64,000 bases of DNA, from assembly GCA_037903355.1 (NCBI GenBank), contig JBAJFE010000027.1, positions 558,001 through 622,000 on the forward strand. Direction: 5' to 3'. Under the pieces are notes generated by a model. That model was not told the DNA's origin. It made no database searches and saw only the letters and a list, made by a program, of their open reading frames with translations. This DNA comes from Trichuris trichiura (Eukaryota > Nematoda > Enoplea > Trichinellida > Trichuridae). The number at the start of each line of letters is the position of its first letter. Within the stretch, counting starts at the first letter, position 1. Below, in pieces: positions 46,628 through 59,230 of this stretch. Position numbers and translations under genes: made by a program.

Positions 46628-49600
46628 CAGTAGAACCTCCGATGTTGACTATCTTCCTATGTCGACCCCCTCCTAAGTTGACCAAATCTAGGCAATTTGG
46701 TTGTCAGTACGTTAATAAGCGCAAGGTCAACCTCGATACGTCGACCATCAACGTATGTGGGAAGTTGACCGCTTTAGCCGTGACCTGGAATATGAACGCA
46801 CTGCGAACTTGCACTCTGTAAATTGGCCACTTCGGATTGGTCTGTGTGAGTCACTAGCAGCTGCTAACCATCATTGCCTCAATGTGCTGTTACTCAACGT
46901 AGGGAGGTATTTCATTACCCTACATTGGAGATTGATGATTACAGAACTGATTCCGTCGCTTTGACGATGCATCTTTTATGCTTGCCGGCAAAGCTTGCTC
47001 GTTTCCTCATGTGCATAAATTCCGACCTACGCGTTGGCAGCATTCGCCCATTGAGGGAAATATGACAAGTCGAGCCAACTTGAACTCGTTCGCGTCGAGC
47101 TCAGTTCCATTCATTCGCTTTGTTATAGGTGTGCGGCAGGGTGCTTAACGTGTTTTCGCGAGTGAAAATAGCCCGACTTGAACACGGGGTGTTTCTTAAC
47201 GGGGCAAAGGATTTTCATCTCTACTTCATACGGTGTGTATTCTTGAAAGTTGATGAGCCCTGAATTTATACCGAAGCAAATGCCCTGCCAACGAATGGAT
47301 GGGCAATTATTAAGGAAAAATACAGAAGAAGTACTTAAACAGTTCGGAGCTTTCGAGACTAACCTTGTCCCGTCGTCCGCGATGGTTCTAATGGTACTTT
47401 TACTCCGATGTTAAGGTATTCATAGGAACTGAGGGGGCGCCATTCAGTATGGAACAACATCCCATTTTACTGATAGCAGATGTCCATATCGAGCTGACCT
47501 TCACCCCCTTGTCACGGTTAATGGACATGTTATTGCGAATGAACAAAGACTCCTTTATTCGCCTAAGGCGAAAATGGCTCTGGCGGCAAATGATGGATGG
47601 GTGCAGGTCAGGTGAGCATTGAGAGGAATGCTCAGCAACGGCGGAGGTGTTCTTCGCTTTTTACATGGCTTGTATAGGAGGCACGGTTCTACGTCGTCCG
47701 CGACGTATCCTGTGTATTCCATTCACTTTCTCTTCCGCTGATCGGTAACTGTTGAGCGCATTCATGTGTTCTTTAAATCTGTCAAATAATGTATTGCCCG
47801 TTTCTCCTATGTAAGAGGCGTTGCAATAACAATTAATCACATAAACAACTCCAGGTTTCTGTTGGAATGGGTCCTTGATCTTATCGCTGCGCACTAAGGA
47901 ACGGATGCTGGGGGAAGACTTGAAGAAAACGCGCAGGCCGTACTGGCGACCCAGACGTTGCAAGTGTTCCCCCAGGCCGACGTAGTAGGGAATGGCGAGG
48001 ACTGGAAGACGATCTCTCTCAGTAGTTGAGGAGGACTCGGTTGGGTTTAGCCTTCGCGCTATGGTGGAGCAGAAAAAAATTTTGGGGTAGCCGTTTTTCT
48101 CCAACGTCATTGGAATGTGGTGTAAATCAGAATTCAGGAATTCTGGACCGCAGATTGCGATGGCGCGGTCCACCAACCCTGTTACTATGCCCCTCTTCAC
48201 TGACATGGGGTGGTGTGAGGAGAAATGCACGTATCTGTCGGAATGCATTGTTTTCCTATATACTGTTGTCTTACAAGACGTGGCATTTCGGGGAACTAAC
48301 ACATCCAGTAAGGGAAGTTTCCTGCCTATTTCCCTTTCAATTGTACAGGAAACTTTTCTCGGGAAGATCGAGTTCAAGTGTTTCAAAAGAGCTTCCTCCT
48401 GTCCTTTTTTAACAGTGGCAAAAATATCATCTACATAGCGCTTGAACAGGCGGGGAGTGCAATGGTTGTCCGAACCTTCGAGGGCAATTTCTTCTAGGTG
48501 CTCCATGAGCAGCTCTGCGAGGGCCGGAGAAAGCGGACTGCCCAATGGTGCTCCCTCGTTCTGTCGGAAGAAGCTGCCTTGAAACCTGAAGTAGTTCCCT
48601 TCACGCATACAGAACAAAACTAACCTTGCTATTTGACAAGGAAACAGCTTAGTTCTCTCACTTAACCTGTCGTCATTGTTCAATACGGTTTCTAGTCTAT
48701 TGAGTTTATGTGAAATAGGAATGGAGGTAAAGAGATCCTTCACATCCTAACTTACCGGAAAGTCTGAATCAGAAACTTGGAAAGAGCGCAGGGAAACGCT
48801 GCTGCCGCGAACGATTTGGTTTCTTTCCTTCCCTGCAAAGTACCAGAAGCATTCGAAACTGAACCCACTGCGGACGACCATAGAGCACATTTTTGCGAGA
48901 ATGGTCCACCTCCGCTTCCCCGTATATCGAGCTTTCAACAGCTGGACAGCGAACGATGTGTCGGCATTCATCGAGCGCTGATGGTTGAATAAACCTTCCA
49001 TGTGAGTGAAAACACGAAGGCATAGACCCGCTTCCTCCGTCGACGGAGCAATTGTGCTCGTAAGTTGACCACACTGGTGTACCTCTCTATCGACAGCGCA
49101 CCAGTGTCCCCAGTCGGAAGCGCTAACTTCTTCTGGGTTCGCCGCAACTGGGAATTGCATATTCCAGAATCACTCTTGTAGGCAGCGAGCAGTTTGTAGC
49201 ATTCCTATGCGCCCTTCTGCCAGCAGTTTTCCAAAACATTGTTAGATTGCATCCTCCTTCTTCTTCTCTCCGACGGCCTCCAGCTGTAGAGCTGAGGAAC
49301 CGTAATAGTATCTCCTCATTCGTCTGCGTTTGGCCAGTCGCAGCTTTTCGTTCCGTGGGTAGAAGAGACGCAGGTGTCGCACACGACACCACGTCACCCG
49401 ACACTAGCCTAAATTCTCAGTAATTTCGTCTGCCCTCCTATGCGCTAATAACGTCCGGAGTCGGCTCAACGTTCAATAACGTGGTGTCGGGAGTGCGCGG
49501 CGGACAATTGCTGAATACTTGCACCGTGCTAAAGGAAAGACGCAAGGGGAAGTGGCCTCATCCCATGAGCACCAAACAGTTTTCCTCAAGGATAACCAAT

Positions 49601-49781
49601 GTTGTGCACTCGTCGAGATCGTGGCGGCATCCACGTTTTGGTCCAGCCAAGGACACCATTCCGTCCTTAGCTTCTAGGGTGGTCCGAATAGCATGGAAGG
49701 AACGATATTGCTACGGACAAGGATACGACGATGCACGTGTAATCGTCCATTTGGGAGTTGTGGTGCGCCCTGGATCAATTA
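46628..49781. repeat. Composite higher-order repeat unit 8
   Basis: Parts: non-coding block 46628-47399; Penelope fragment about 47400-48796; satellite remnant 48797-49781. It is a mosaic: the RT 5' half and most of the satellite match unit 4, while the end of the satellite and the following block match units 6-7. Confidence 0.93.
47400..48743 (-). pseudogene. Penelope reverse transcriptase/GIY-YIG fragment, unit 8
   Basis: Open for 360 codons with RYVDDIF and GIY-YIG (ASYIGETGN, DRFKEH), ending at a TAA (47661-47663) in place of the EKAKNT glutamate, as in units 4 and 10. The Cys/His tail is still readable downstream to 47400. The usual CDCNASY motif reads CYCNASY here. Confidence 0.9.
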
Positions 49782-52700
49782 CAGTAGAACCTCCGATGTT
49801 GACTATCTTCCTATGTCGACCACCTCCTAAGTTGACCAAATCTAGGCAAGTTGGTTGTCAGTACGTTAATAAGCGCAAGGTCAACCTCGATACGTCGACC
49901 ATCAACGTATGTGGGAAGTTGACCACTTTAGCCGTGACCTGGAATATGAACGCACTGCGAACTTGCACTCTGTAAATTGGCCACTTCGGATTGCTCTGTG
50001 TGAGTCACTAGCAGCTGCTAACCATCATTGCCTCAATGTGCTGTTACTCAACGTAGGGAGGCTTTTCATTACCCTACATTGGAGATTCCTGATTACAGAA
50101 CTGATTCCGTCGCTTTGACGATGCATCTTTTATGCTTGCCGGCAAAGCTTGCTCGTTTCCCCATGTGCATAAATTACGACCTACGCGTTGGCAGCATTCG
50201 CCCATTGAGGGAAATATGACAAGTCGAGCCTACTTAAACTCGTTCGCGTCGAGCTCAGTTCCATTCATTCGCTTTGTTATAGGTGTGCGGCAGGGTGCTT
50301 AACGTGTTTTCGCGAGTGAAAATAGCCCGACTTGAACACGGGGTGTTTCTTAACGGGGCAAAGGATTTTCATCTCTACTTCATACGGTGTGTATTCTTGA
50401 AAGTTGATGTGGCCTGAATTTATACCGAAGCAAATGCCCTGCCAACGGATGGATGGGCAATTATTAAGGAAAAATACAGAAGAAGTACTTAAACAGTTCG
50501 GAGCTTTCGAGACTAACCTTGTCCCGTCGTCCGCGATGGTGCTAATGGTACTTTTACTCCGATGTTAAGGTATTCATAGGAACTGAGGGGGCGCCATTCG
50601 GTATGGAACAACATCCCATTTTACTGATAGCGGATGTCCATATCGAGCTGACCTTCACCCCCTTGTCACGGTTAATGGACATGTGATTGCGAATGAACAA
50701 AGACTCCTTTACTTGCCTAAGGCGAAAATGGCTCTGGCGGCAAATGATGGATGGGTGCAGGTCACGTGGGCATTGAGAGGAATGCTCAGCAACGGCGGAG
50801 GTGTTCTTCGCTTTTTCCATAGGTTGTAAAGCAGGCACGGTTCCAGGGCGTCCCCGACGTATCCTGTGTATTCCATTCAGCTTCTCTTCCGCTGATCGGT
50901 AACTGTTGAGCGCACTCATGTGTTCTTTAAATCTGTCAAATAATGTATTGCCCGTTTCTCCTATGTAAGAGGCGTTGCAATCACAATTAATCACATAAAC
51001 AACTCCAGGTTTCTGTTGGAATGGCACCTTGATCTTATCGTTGCGCACTAAGGAACGGAGGCTGGGAGAAGACTTGAAGAAAACGCGGAAGCCGTACTGG
51101 CGTCCCAGACGTTGCAAGTGTTCCCCCAGGCCGACCTAGTAGGGAATGGTGAGGACTGGAAGACGATCTCTCTCAGTAGTTGAGGAGGACTCGGTAGGGT
51201 TTAGCCTTCGCGTTATGGTGGAGCAGAAAATGGTTTTGGGGTAGCCATTTTTCTCCAACGTCATTGGAATGTGGAGTAAATCAGGATTCAGGAATTCTGG
51301 ATCGCAGATTGCGATGGCGCGGTCCACCAACCCTGTCACTATGCCCCTCTTCACTGACATGGAGTGGTCTGAGGAGAAATGCACGTATCTGTCCGAATGC
51401 GTTGTTTTCCTATATACTGTTCTCTTTAAAGACGTGGCATTTCGGGGAACTAACACATCCAGTAAGGGAAGTTTCCTGCCTATTTCCCTTTCAATTGTAC
51501 AGGAAACTTTTCTCAGGAAGACCGAGTTCAAGTGTTTCAAAAGAGCTTCCTCCTGTCCTTTTTTTAACAATGGCAAAAATATCATCTACATAGCGCTTGA
51601 ACAGGCGGGGAGTGCAATGGTTGTCCGAACCTTCGAAGGCAATTTCTTCTAGGTGCTCCATGAGCAGCTCTGCGAGGGCCGGAGAAAGCGGACTGCCCAA
51701 TGCTGCTCCCTCGTTCTGTCGGAAGAAGCTGCCTTGAAACCTGAAGTAGTTCCCTTCACGCATACAGAACAAAACTAACTTTGCTATTTGACAAGGAAAC
51801 AGCTTAGTTCTCTCACTTAACCTGTCGTCATTGTTCAATAGGGTTTCTAGTCTATTGAGTTTATGTGAAATAGCAATGGAGGTAAAGAGATCCTTCACAT
51901 CCTAACTTACCGGAAAGTCTGAATCAGAAACCTGGAATAAGCGCAGGGAAACGCTGCTGCCGCGAACGATTTCTCTTCTTTCCTTCCCTGCAAATTATCA
52001 AAAGCATTGGAAGCTGAACCAACTGCGGACGACCTTAGAGCCTATTTTCCCGAGAATGGGCCCCTTCCGCTTCCCCGTATATAGAGCTTTCAACAGCTGC
52101 ACAGCGAACGATGCGTCGGCATAGTTCGAGCGGTGATGGTGGAATAAAGCCTCCATATGAGTGAAAACACGAAGGCATAGACCCGCTTCCTCCGCCGACG
52201 GAGCAATTGTGCTCGTAAGTTGACCACACTGGTGTACCTCTGTATCGACAGCGCACCAGTGTCCCCAGTCGGAAGCGCTAACTTCTTCTGGGTTCGAAGC
52301 AACTGGGAATAGGATATTCCTGAATCACTCTTGTAGGCAGCGAGCAGTTTGTAGCATTCCTATGCGCCCTTCTGCTAGCAGTTTTCCGAAACATTGTTAG
52401 GTTGCGTCCTCCTTCATGGCTCCGACGGCCGCCAGCTGTACAGCTCAGGAACCGTAATAGTATCTCCTCATTCGTCCGCGTTTCGCCAATCGCAGCTTTT
52501 CCTTCGCTGGGTAGAAGCGACGTAGGTGTCGCACACGACACGACGTCACGCGACACTAGCCTAAATTCTCAGTAATTTCCTCTACCCTCCTATGCGCTAA
52601 CAACGTCCGGAATCGGCTCAACGTTCAATAACGTGGTGTCAGGAGCACACGGCGGATAATTGCTGAATATTTGCACCGTGCTAAACGAAAGACGCAAGGG

Positions 52701-52929
52701 GAACTGGCCTCATCCCCTGAGCACCAAACAGCATCAAGGATAACCAATGTTGTAAACTCGTCGAGATCTGGGGGGCATCTACATTTTGTTCCAGCCGAGG
52801 ACACCATTCCGTCCTTTGCCCTTAGGGTGGACCGAATAGCAAGGAAATAACGATAGTGCTACGGAGAAGGATACGACGATGCACGTGTAATCGTCCATTT
52901 GGCAGTTGTGGTGCGCGCTGGATCAATTA
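49782..52929. repeat. Composite higher-order repeat unit 9
   Basis: Parts: non-coding block 49782-50553; Penelope fragment about 50554-51951; satellite remnant 51952-52929. The satellite part is a different variant from units 3-8 (shared with unit 11), including a short deletion at about 52731 in the ACAGTTTTCATC word. Confidence 0.93.
50554..51898 (-). pseudogene. Penelope reverse transcriptase/GIY-YIG fragment, unit 9
   Basis: Near-copy of unit 5: the same extra T near 51560 that shifts the frame after RYVDDIFAIVKK, the same TAG at 51136-51138, and the same NEGAALGSP change. One difference in the first residues is FTSIAISH for FTSIPISH. The open downstream stretch 50554-51117 holds GIY-YIG and the tail. 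Confidence 0.9.
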
Positions 52930-53701
52930 CAGTAGGACCTCCGATGTTGACTACCTTCCTATGTCGACCACCTCCTAAGGTGACCTAATTTTGGCAAGTT
53001 GGTTGTCAGTACGTTAATAAGCGCAAGGTCAACCTCGATACGTCGACTATCAAAGTATGTGGGAAGTTGACCGCCTTAGCCGTGACCTGGTATATGAACG
53101 CACTGCTAACTTGCACTCTCTAAATTGCCCACATCGGTTGGCTCTGTGTGAGTCACTAGCAGCTGCTAACCATCATTGCGTCAATGTGCTGTTACTCAAC
53201 GTAGCGATGTTTTTCATTACCCTACATGGGAGATTCCTGATTACAGAACTGATGCCGTCGCTTTGACGATGCATCTTTTATGCTTGCCGGCAAAGCTTGC
53301 TCGTTTCCTCATGTGCATAAATTCCGACCTACGCGTTGGCAGCATTCGCCCATTGAGGGAAATATGACAAGTCGAGCCTACTTGAACTCGTTCGCGTCGA
53401 GCTCAGTTCCATTCATTCGCTTTGTTATAGGTGTGCGGCAGGGTGCTTAACGTGTTTTCGCGAGTGAAAATAGCCCGACTTGAACACGGGGTGTTTCTTA
53501 ACGGGGCAAAGGATTTTCATCTCTACTTCATACGGTGTGTATTCTTGAAAGTTGATGTGGCCTGAATTTATACCGAAGCAAATGCCCTGCCAACGGATGG
53601 ATGGGCAATTATTAAGGAAAAATACAGAAGAAGTACTTAAACAGTTCGGAGCTTTCGAGACTAACCTTGTCCCGTCGTCCGCGATGGTTCTAATGGTACT
53701 T

Positions 53702-53962
53702 TTACTCCGATGTTAAGGTATTCATAGGAACTGAGGGGGCGCCATTCGGTATGGAACAACATCCCATTTTACTGATAGCAGATGTCCATATCGAGCTGAC
53801 CTTCACCCCCTTGTCACGGTTAATGGACATGTTATTGCGAATGAACAAAGAATCCTTTATTTGCCTAAGGCGAAAATGGCTCTGGCGGCAAATGATGGAT
53901 GGGTGCACGTCAGGTGAGCATTGAGAGGAATGCTCAGCAACGGCGGAGGTGTTCTTCGCTTT
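53702..53962 (-). pseudogene. Penelope C-terminal tail remnant, unit 10
   Basis: Sequence downstream of the TAA at 53963 still matches the Cys/His-rich tail of intact copies, ending TLTSE at 53702. Confidence 0.8.
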
Positions 53963-55462
53963 TTACATGGCTTGTAAAGGAGGCACGGCTCTACGACGTC
54001 CGCGACGTATCCTGTGTATTCCATTCAGTTTCTCTTCCGCTGATCGGTAACTGTTGAGCGCATTCATGTGTTCTTTAAATCTGTCAAATAATGTATTGCC
54101 CGTTTCTCCTATGTGAGAGGCGTTGCAGTCACAATTAATCACATAAACAACTCCAGGTTTCTGTTGGAATGGGTCCTTGATCTTATCGTTGCGCACTAAG
54201 GAACGGAGGCTGGGGGAAGACTTGAAGAAAACGCGGAAGCCGTACTGGCGACCCAGACGTTGCAAGTGTTCCCCCAGGCCGACGTAGTAGGGAATGGCGA
54301 GGACTGGAAGACGATCTCTCTCACTAGTTGAGGAGGACTCCGTTGGGTTTAGCCTTCGCGCTATGGTGGAGCAGAAAAAAATTTTGGGGTAGCCGTTTTT
54401 CTCCAACGTCATTGGAATGTGGTGTAAATCAGAATTCAGGAATTCTGGACCGCAGATTGCGATGGCGCGGTCCACCAACCCTGTTACTATGCCCCCCTTC
54501 ACTGACATGGGGTGGTGTGAGGAGAAATGCACGTATCTGTCCGAATGCATTGTTTTCCTATATACTGTTGTCTTACAAGACGTGGCATTTCGGGGAACTA
54601 ACACATCCAGTAAGGGAAGTTTCCTGCCTATTTCCCTTTCAATTGTACAGGAAACTTTTCTCGGGAAGATCGAGTTCAAGTGTTTCAAAAGAGCTTCCTC
54701 CTGTACTTTTTTAACCATGGCAAAAATTTCATCTACATAGCGCTTGAACAGGCGGGGAGTGCAATGGTTGTCCGAACCTTCGAAGGCAATTTCTTCTAGG
54801 TGCTCCATGAGCAGCTCTGCGAGGACCGGAGAAAGCGGACTGTTCAATGGTGCTCCCTCGTTCTGTCGGAAGAAGCTGTCTTGAAACTTGAAGTAGTTCC
54901 CTCCACGCATACAGAACAAAACTAACTTAGCCATTTGACAAGGAAACAGCTTAGTTCTCTCACTTAACCTGTTGTCATTGTTCAATACGGTTGCTAGTCT
55001 GTTGAGTTTATGTGAAATAGGAATGGAGGTAAAGAGATCCTTCACATCGTAACTTACCGGAAAGTCTGAATCAGAAACTTGGAAAGAGCGCAGGGAAACG
55101 CTGCTGCCGCGAACGATTTCGTTTCTTTCCTTCCCTGCAAAGTACCAGAAGCATTGGAAACTGAACCCACTGCGGACGACCATAGAGCATATTTTTGCGA
55201 GAATGGTCCACTTCCTCTTCCCCGTATATCGAGCTTTCAACAGCTGGACAGCGAACGAAGTGTCGGCATTCGTCGAGCGCTCATGGTTGAATAAACCCTC
55301 CATATGAGTGAAAACACGAAGGCATAGACCCGCTTCCTCCGTCGAGGGAGCAATTGTGCTCGTAAGTTGACCACACTGGTGTGCCTCTCTATCGACAGCG
55401 CACCAGTGTCCCCAGTCGGAAGCGCTAACTTCTTCTGGGTTCGCCGCAACTGGGAATTGCAT
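53963..55462 (-). CDS. 499-codon frame fusing satellite sequence to Penelope RT/GIY-YIG, unit 10
   Basis: An ATG at 55462 in the satellite opens a frame that crosses the satellite-Penelope junction near 55099 and runs through motif A (SYDVKDLFTSIP). This is possible because the codon before Asp is TAC (55049-55051) where the other complete units have TAG. Motif B is NSPLSP and the catalytic motif is RYVDEIF (second Asp to Glu), so polymerase function is doubtful. GIY-YIG is present (CDCNASHIGETGN, with Tyr to His). It stops at the TAA (53963-53965) shared with units 4 and 8; the tail continues as untranslated remnant to 53702. The first about 120 codons are satellite sequence with no known domain. 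I regard the fusion as fortuitous unless transcripts are found. Confidence 0.7.
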   Translation of the reverse strand: MQFPVAANPEEVSASDWGHWCAVDREAHQCGQLTSTIAPSTEEAGLCLRVFTHMEGLFNHERSTNADTSFAVQLLKARYTGKRKWTILAKICSMVVRSGFSFQCFWYFAGKERNEIVRGSSVSLRSFQVSDSDFPVSYDVKDLFTSIPISHKLNRLATVLNNDNRLSERTKLFPCQMAKLVLFCMRGGNYFKFQDSFFRQNEGAPLNSPLSPVLAELLMEHLEEIAFEGSDNHCTPRLFKRYVDEIFAMVKKVQEEALLKHLNSIFPRKVSCTIEREIGRKLPLLDVLVPRNATSCKTTVYRKTMHSDRYVHFSSHHPMSVKGGIVTGLVDRAIAICGPEFLNSDLHHIPMTLEKNGYPKIFFCSTIARRLNPTESSSTSERDRLPVLAIPYYVGLGEHLQRLGRQYGFRVFFKSSPSLRSLVRNDKIKDPFQQKPGVVYVINCDCNASHIGETGNTLFDRFKEHMNALNSYRSAEEKLNGIHRIRRGRRRAVPPLQAM

Positions 55463-56806
55463 ATTCCTGAATCACCCTTGTAGGCAGCGAGCAGTTTGTA
55501 GCATTCCTATGCGCCCTTCTGCCAGCAGTTTTCCAAAACATTGTTAGATTGCATCCTCCTTCTTCCTGGCTCCGACGGCCTCCAGCTGTAGAGCTGAGGA
55601 ACCGTAATAGTATCTCCTCATTCGTCCGCGTTTGGCCAGTCGCAGCTTTTCGTTCCGTGGGTAGAAGAGACGCAGGTGTCGCACACGACACCACGTCACT
55701 CGACACTAGCCTAAATTCTCAGTAATTTCGTCTACCCTCCTATGCGCTAATAACGTCCGGAATCGGCTCAACGTTCAATAACGTGGTGTCGGGAGTACGC
55801 GGCGGACAATTGCTGAATACTTGCACCGTGCTAAAGGAAAGACGCAAGGGGAAGTGGCCTCATGCCCATGAGCACCAAACAGTTTTCCTCAAGGATAACC
55901 AATGTTGTGCACTCGTCGAGATCGTGGCGGCATCCACGTTTTGGTCCAGCCAAGGACACCATTCCGTCCTTAGCCTCTAGGGTGGTCCGAATAGCATGGA
56001 AGGAACGATATTGCTACGGAGAAGGATACGACGATGCACGTGTAATCGTCCATTTGGGAGTTGTGGTGCGCCCTGGATCAATTACAGTAGAACCTCCGAT
56101 GTTGACTATCTTCCTATGTCGACCACCTCCTAAGTTGACCAAATCTAGGCAAGTTGGTTGTCAGTACGTTAATAAGCGCAAGGTCAACCTCGATGCGTCG
56201 ACCATCAACGTATGTGGGAAGTTGACCGCTTTAGCCGTGACCTGGAATATGAACGCACTGCGAACTTGCACTCTGTAAATTGGCCACTTCGGATTGCTCT
56301 GTGTGAGTCACTAGCAGCTGCTAACCATCATTGCCTCAATGTGCTGTTACTCAACGTAGGGAGGTTTTCATTACCCTACATTGGAGATTCCTGATTACAG
56401 AACTGATTCCGTCGCTTTGACGATGCATCTTTTATGCTTGCCGGCAAAGCTTGCTCGTTTCCTCATGTGCATAAATTCCGACCTACGCGTTGGCAGCATT
56501 CGCCCATTGAGGGAAATATGACAAGTCGAGCCTACTTGAACTCGTTCGCGTCGAGCTCAGTTCCATTCATTCGCTTTGTTATAGGTGTGCGGCAGGGTGC
56601 TTAACGTGTTTTCGCGAGTGAAAATAGCCCGACTTGAACACGGGGTGTTTCTTAACGGGGCAAAGGATTTTCATCTCTACTTCATACGCTGTGTATTCTT
56701 GAAAGTTGATGTGGCCTGAATTTATACCGAAGCAAATGCCCTGCCAACGGATGGATGGGCAATTATTAAGGAAAAATACAGAAGAAGTACTTAAACAGTC
56801 CGGAGC

Positions 56807-56835
56807 TTTCGAGACTAACCTTGTACCGTCGTCAG
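56807..56835 (-). ncRNA. Hammerhead-like core, unit 11 (candidate, weakened stem)
   Basis: CTGACGA and GAAA are present as in unit 1, but a base change in the stem (GGTAC for GGGAC) breaks one pair. Confidence 0.25.
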
Positions 56836-56843
56836 CGATGGTG

Positions 56844-58199
56844 CTAATGGTACTTTTTCTCCGATGTTAAGGTATTCATGGGAACTGAGGGGGCGCCATT
56901 CGGTATGGAACAACATCCCATTTTACTGATAGCAGATGTCCATATCGAGCTGACCTTCACCCCCTTGTCACGGTTAATGGACATGTTATTGCGAATGAAC
57001 AAAGACTCGTTTATTTGCCTAAGGCGAAAATGGCTCTGGCGGCAAATGATGGATGGCTGCAGGTCAGGTGAGCATTGAGAGGAATGCTCAGCAACGGCGG
57101 AGGTGTTCTTCGCTTTTTCCATGGCTTGTAAAGGAGGCACGGTTCTAGGGCGTCCCCGACGTATCCTGTGTATTCCATTCAGTTTCTCTTCCGCTGATCG
57201 GTAACTGTTGAGCGCATTCATGTGTTCTTTGCATCTGTAAAATAATGTATTGCCCGTTTCTCCTATGCAGGAGGCGTTGCAATCACAATTAATCACATAA
57301 ACAACTCCAGGTTTCTGTTGGAATGGGACCTTGATCTTATCGTTGCGCACTAAGGAACGAAGGTTGGGGGAAGACTTGAAGAAAACGCGGAAGCCGTACT
57401 GGCGACCCAGACGTTGCAAGTGTTCCCCCAGGCCGACACAGACGGGAATGGTGAGGACTGGAAGACGATCTCTCTCAGTAGTTGGTTAGGAGTCGGTTGG
57501 GTTTAGCCTTCGCGCTATGGTGGAGCAGAAAAAGGTTTTGGGGTAGCCATTTTTCTCCAACATTGTTGGAATGTGGTGTAAATCACAATTCAGGAATTCT
57601 GGATCACAGATGGCGATGGCGTGGTCCACCATCCCTGTCACCATGCCCCTCTTCACTGACATGGGGTGGTGTGAGCAGAAATGCACGTATCTGTCCGAAT
57701 GCATTGTTTTCCTACATACTGTTGTCTTACAAGACGTGGCATTTCGGGGAACTAACACATCCAGGAAGGGAAGTTTCCTGCCTATTTCCCTTTCAATTGT
57801 AAAGGAAACGTTTCCCGGGAAGATCGAGTTCAAGTGTTTCAAAAGAGCTTCCTCCTCTCCTTTTTCAACAATGGCAAAAATATCATCTACATAGCGCTTG
57901 AACAGTCGGGGAGTGCAAGGGTTGTCCGAACTTTCGAAGGCAATTTCCTCTAGGTGCTCCACGAGCAACTCTGCGAGGACCGGAGAAAGTGGACTGCCCA
58001 ATGGTGGTCCCTCGTTCTGTCGGAAGAAGCTGTCTTGAAACCTGAAGTAGTTACCTTCACGCATAGAGAACAAAACTGACTTAGCTATTTGACAAGGAAA
58101 CAGCTTGGTACTCTCACTTAACCTGTTGTCATTGTTCAATAGGGTTTCCAGTCTGTTGAGTGTATGTGAAATAGGAATGGAGGTAAAGAGATCCTTCAC
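56844..58199 (-). pseudogene. Penelope reverse transcriptase/GIY-YIG fragment, unit 11
   Basis: A diverged copy with intact RT motifs (NEGPPLGSPLSP, RYVDDIF). A TAA at 57486-57488 splits the frame; reading continues in the same frame through GIY-YIG (CDCNASCIGETGN) and the tail. The normal terminal stop is changed to AAA, so the frame runs four codons further (KKYH). It lacks the nonsense codons typical of units 3-10, so it descends from a separate branch. Confidence 0.9.
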
Positions 58200-59230
58200 A
58201 TCCTAACTTACCAGAAAGTCTGAATCAGAAACTTGGAATAAGCGCAGGGAAACGCTGCTGCCGCGAACGATTTCTCTTCTTTCCTTCCCTGCAAATTATC
58301 AAAAGCATTGGAAACTGAACCAACTGCGGACGACCTTAGAGCATATTTTCGCGAGAATGGGCCCCTTCCGCTTCCCCGTATATAGAGCTTTCAACAGCTG
58401 CACAGCGAACGATGCGTCGGCATAGTTCGAGCGGTGATGGTCGAATAAAGCCTCCATATGAGTGAAAACACGAAGGCATACACTCGCTTCCTCCGTCGAG
58501 GGAGCAATTCTGCTCGTAAGTTGACCACACTGGTGTACCTCTGTATCGACAGCGCACCAGTGACCCCAGTCAGATGCGCTAACTTCTTCTGGGTTCGCCG
58601 CAACTGGGAATAGGATATTCCTGAATCACTCTTGTAGGCAGCGAGCAGTTTGTAGCATTCCTATGCGCCCTTCTGCTAGCAGTTTTCCGAAACATTGTTA
58701 GGTTGCGTCCTCCTTCATTGCTCCGACGGCCGCCAGCTGTACAGCTAAGGAACCGTAATAGTATCTCCTCATTCGTCCGCGTTTCGCCAGTCGCAGCTTT
58801 TCGTTCGGTGGGTAGAAGCGACGTAGGTGTCGCACACGACACGACGTCACGCGACACTAGCCTAAATTCTCAGTAATTTCCTCTACCCTCCTATGCGCTA
58901 ACAACGTCCGGAATCGGCTCAACGTTCAATAACGTGCTGTCAGGAGCACACGGCGGATAATTGCTGAATATTTGCATAGTGCTAAACGAAAGACGCAAGG
59001 GGAACTGGCCTCATCCCCTGAGCACCAAACAGCATCAAGGATAACCAATGTTGTAAACTCGTCGAGATCTGGGGGGCATCCACATTTTGTTCCAGCCGAG
59101 GACACCATTCCGTCCTTTGCCTTTAGGGTGGACCGAATAGCAAGGAAGGAACGATAGTGCTACGGAGAAGGATACGACGATGCACGTGTAATCGTCCATT
59201 TGGGAGTTGTGGTGCGCGCTGGATCAATTA

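Larger units (their letters stand above)
52930..56084. repeat. Composite higher-order repeat unit 10
   Basis: Parts: non-coding block 52930-53701; Penelope fragment about 53702-55098; satellite remnant 55099-56084. It is the only complete unit lacking the TAG before motif A. Confidence 0.93.
56085..59230. repeat. Composite higher-order repeat unit 11
   Basis: Parts: non-coding block 56085-56843; Penelope fragment about 56844-58252; satellite remnant 58253-59230. Its non-coding block is nearly the unit-5 type, while its satellite part is the unit-9 type. Confidence 0.93.

Noticed and set aside
48026..48412. Plus-strand frames of 100-128 codons opposite the RT
   Set aside because: They are antisense shadows of the conserved RT reading frame.
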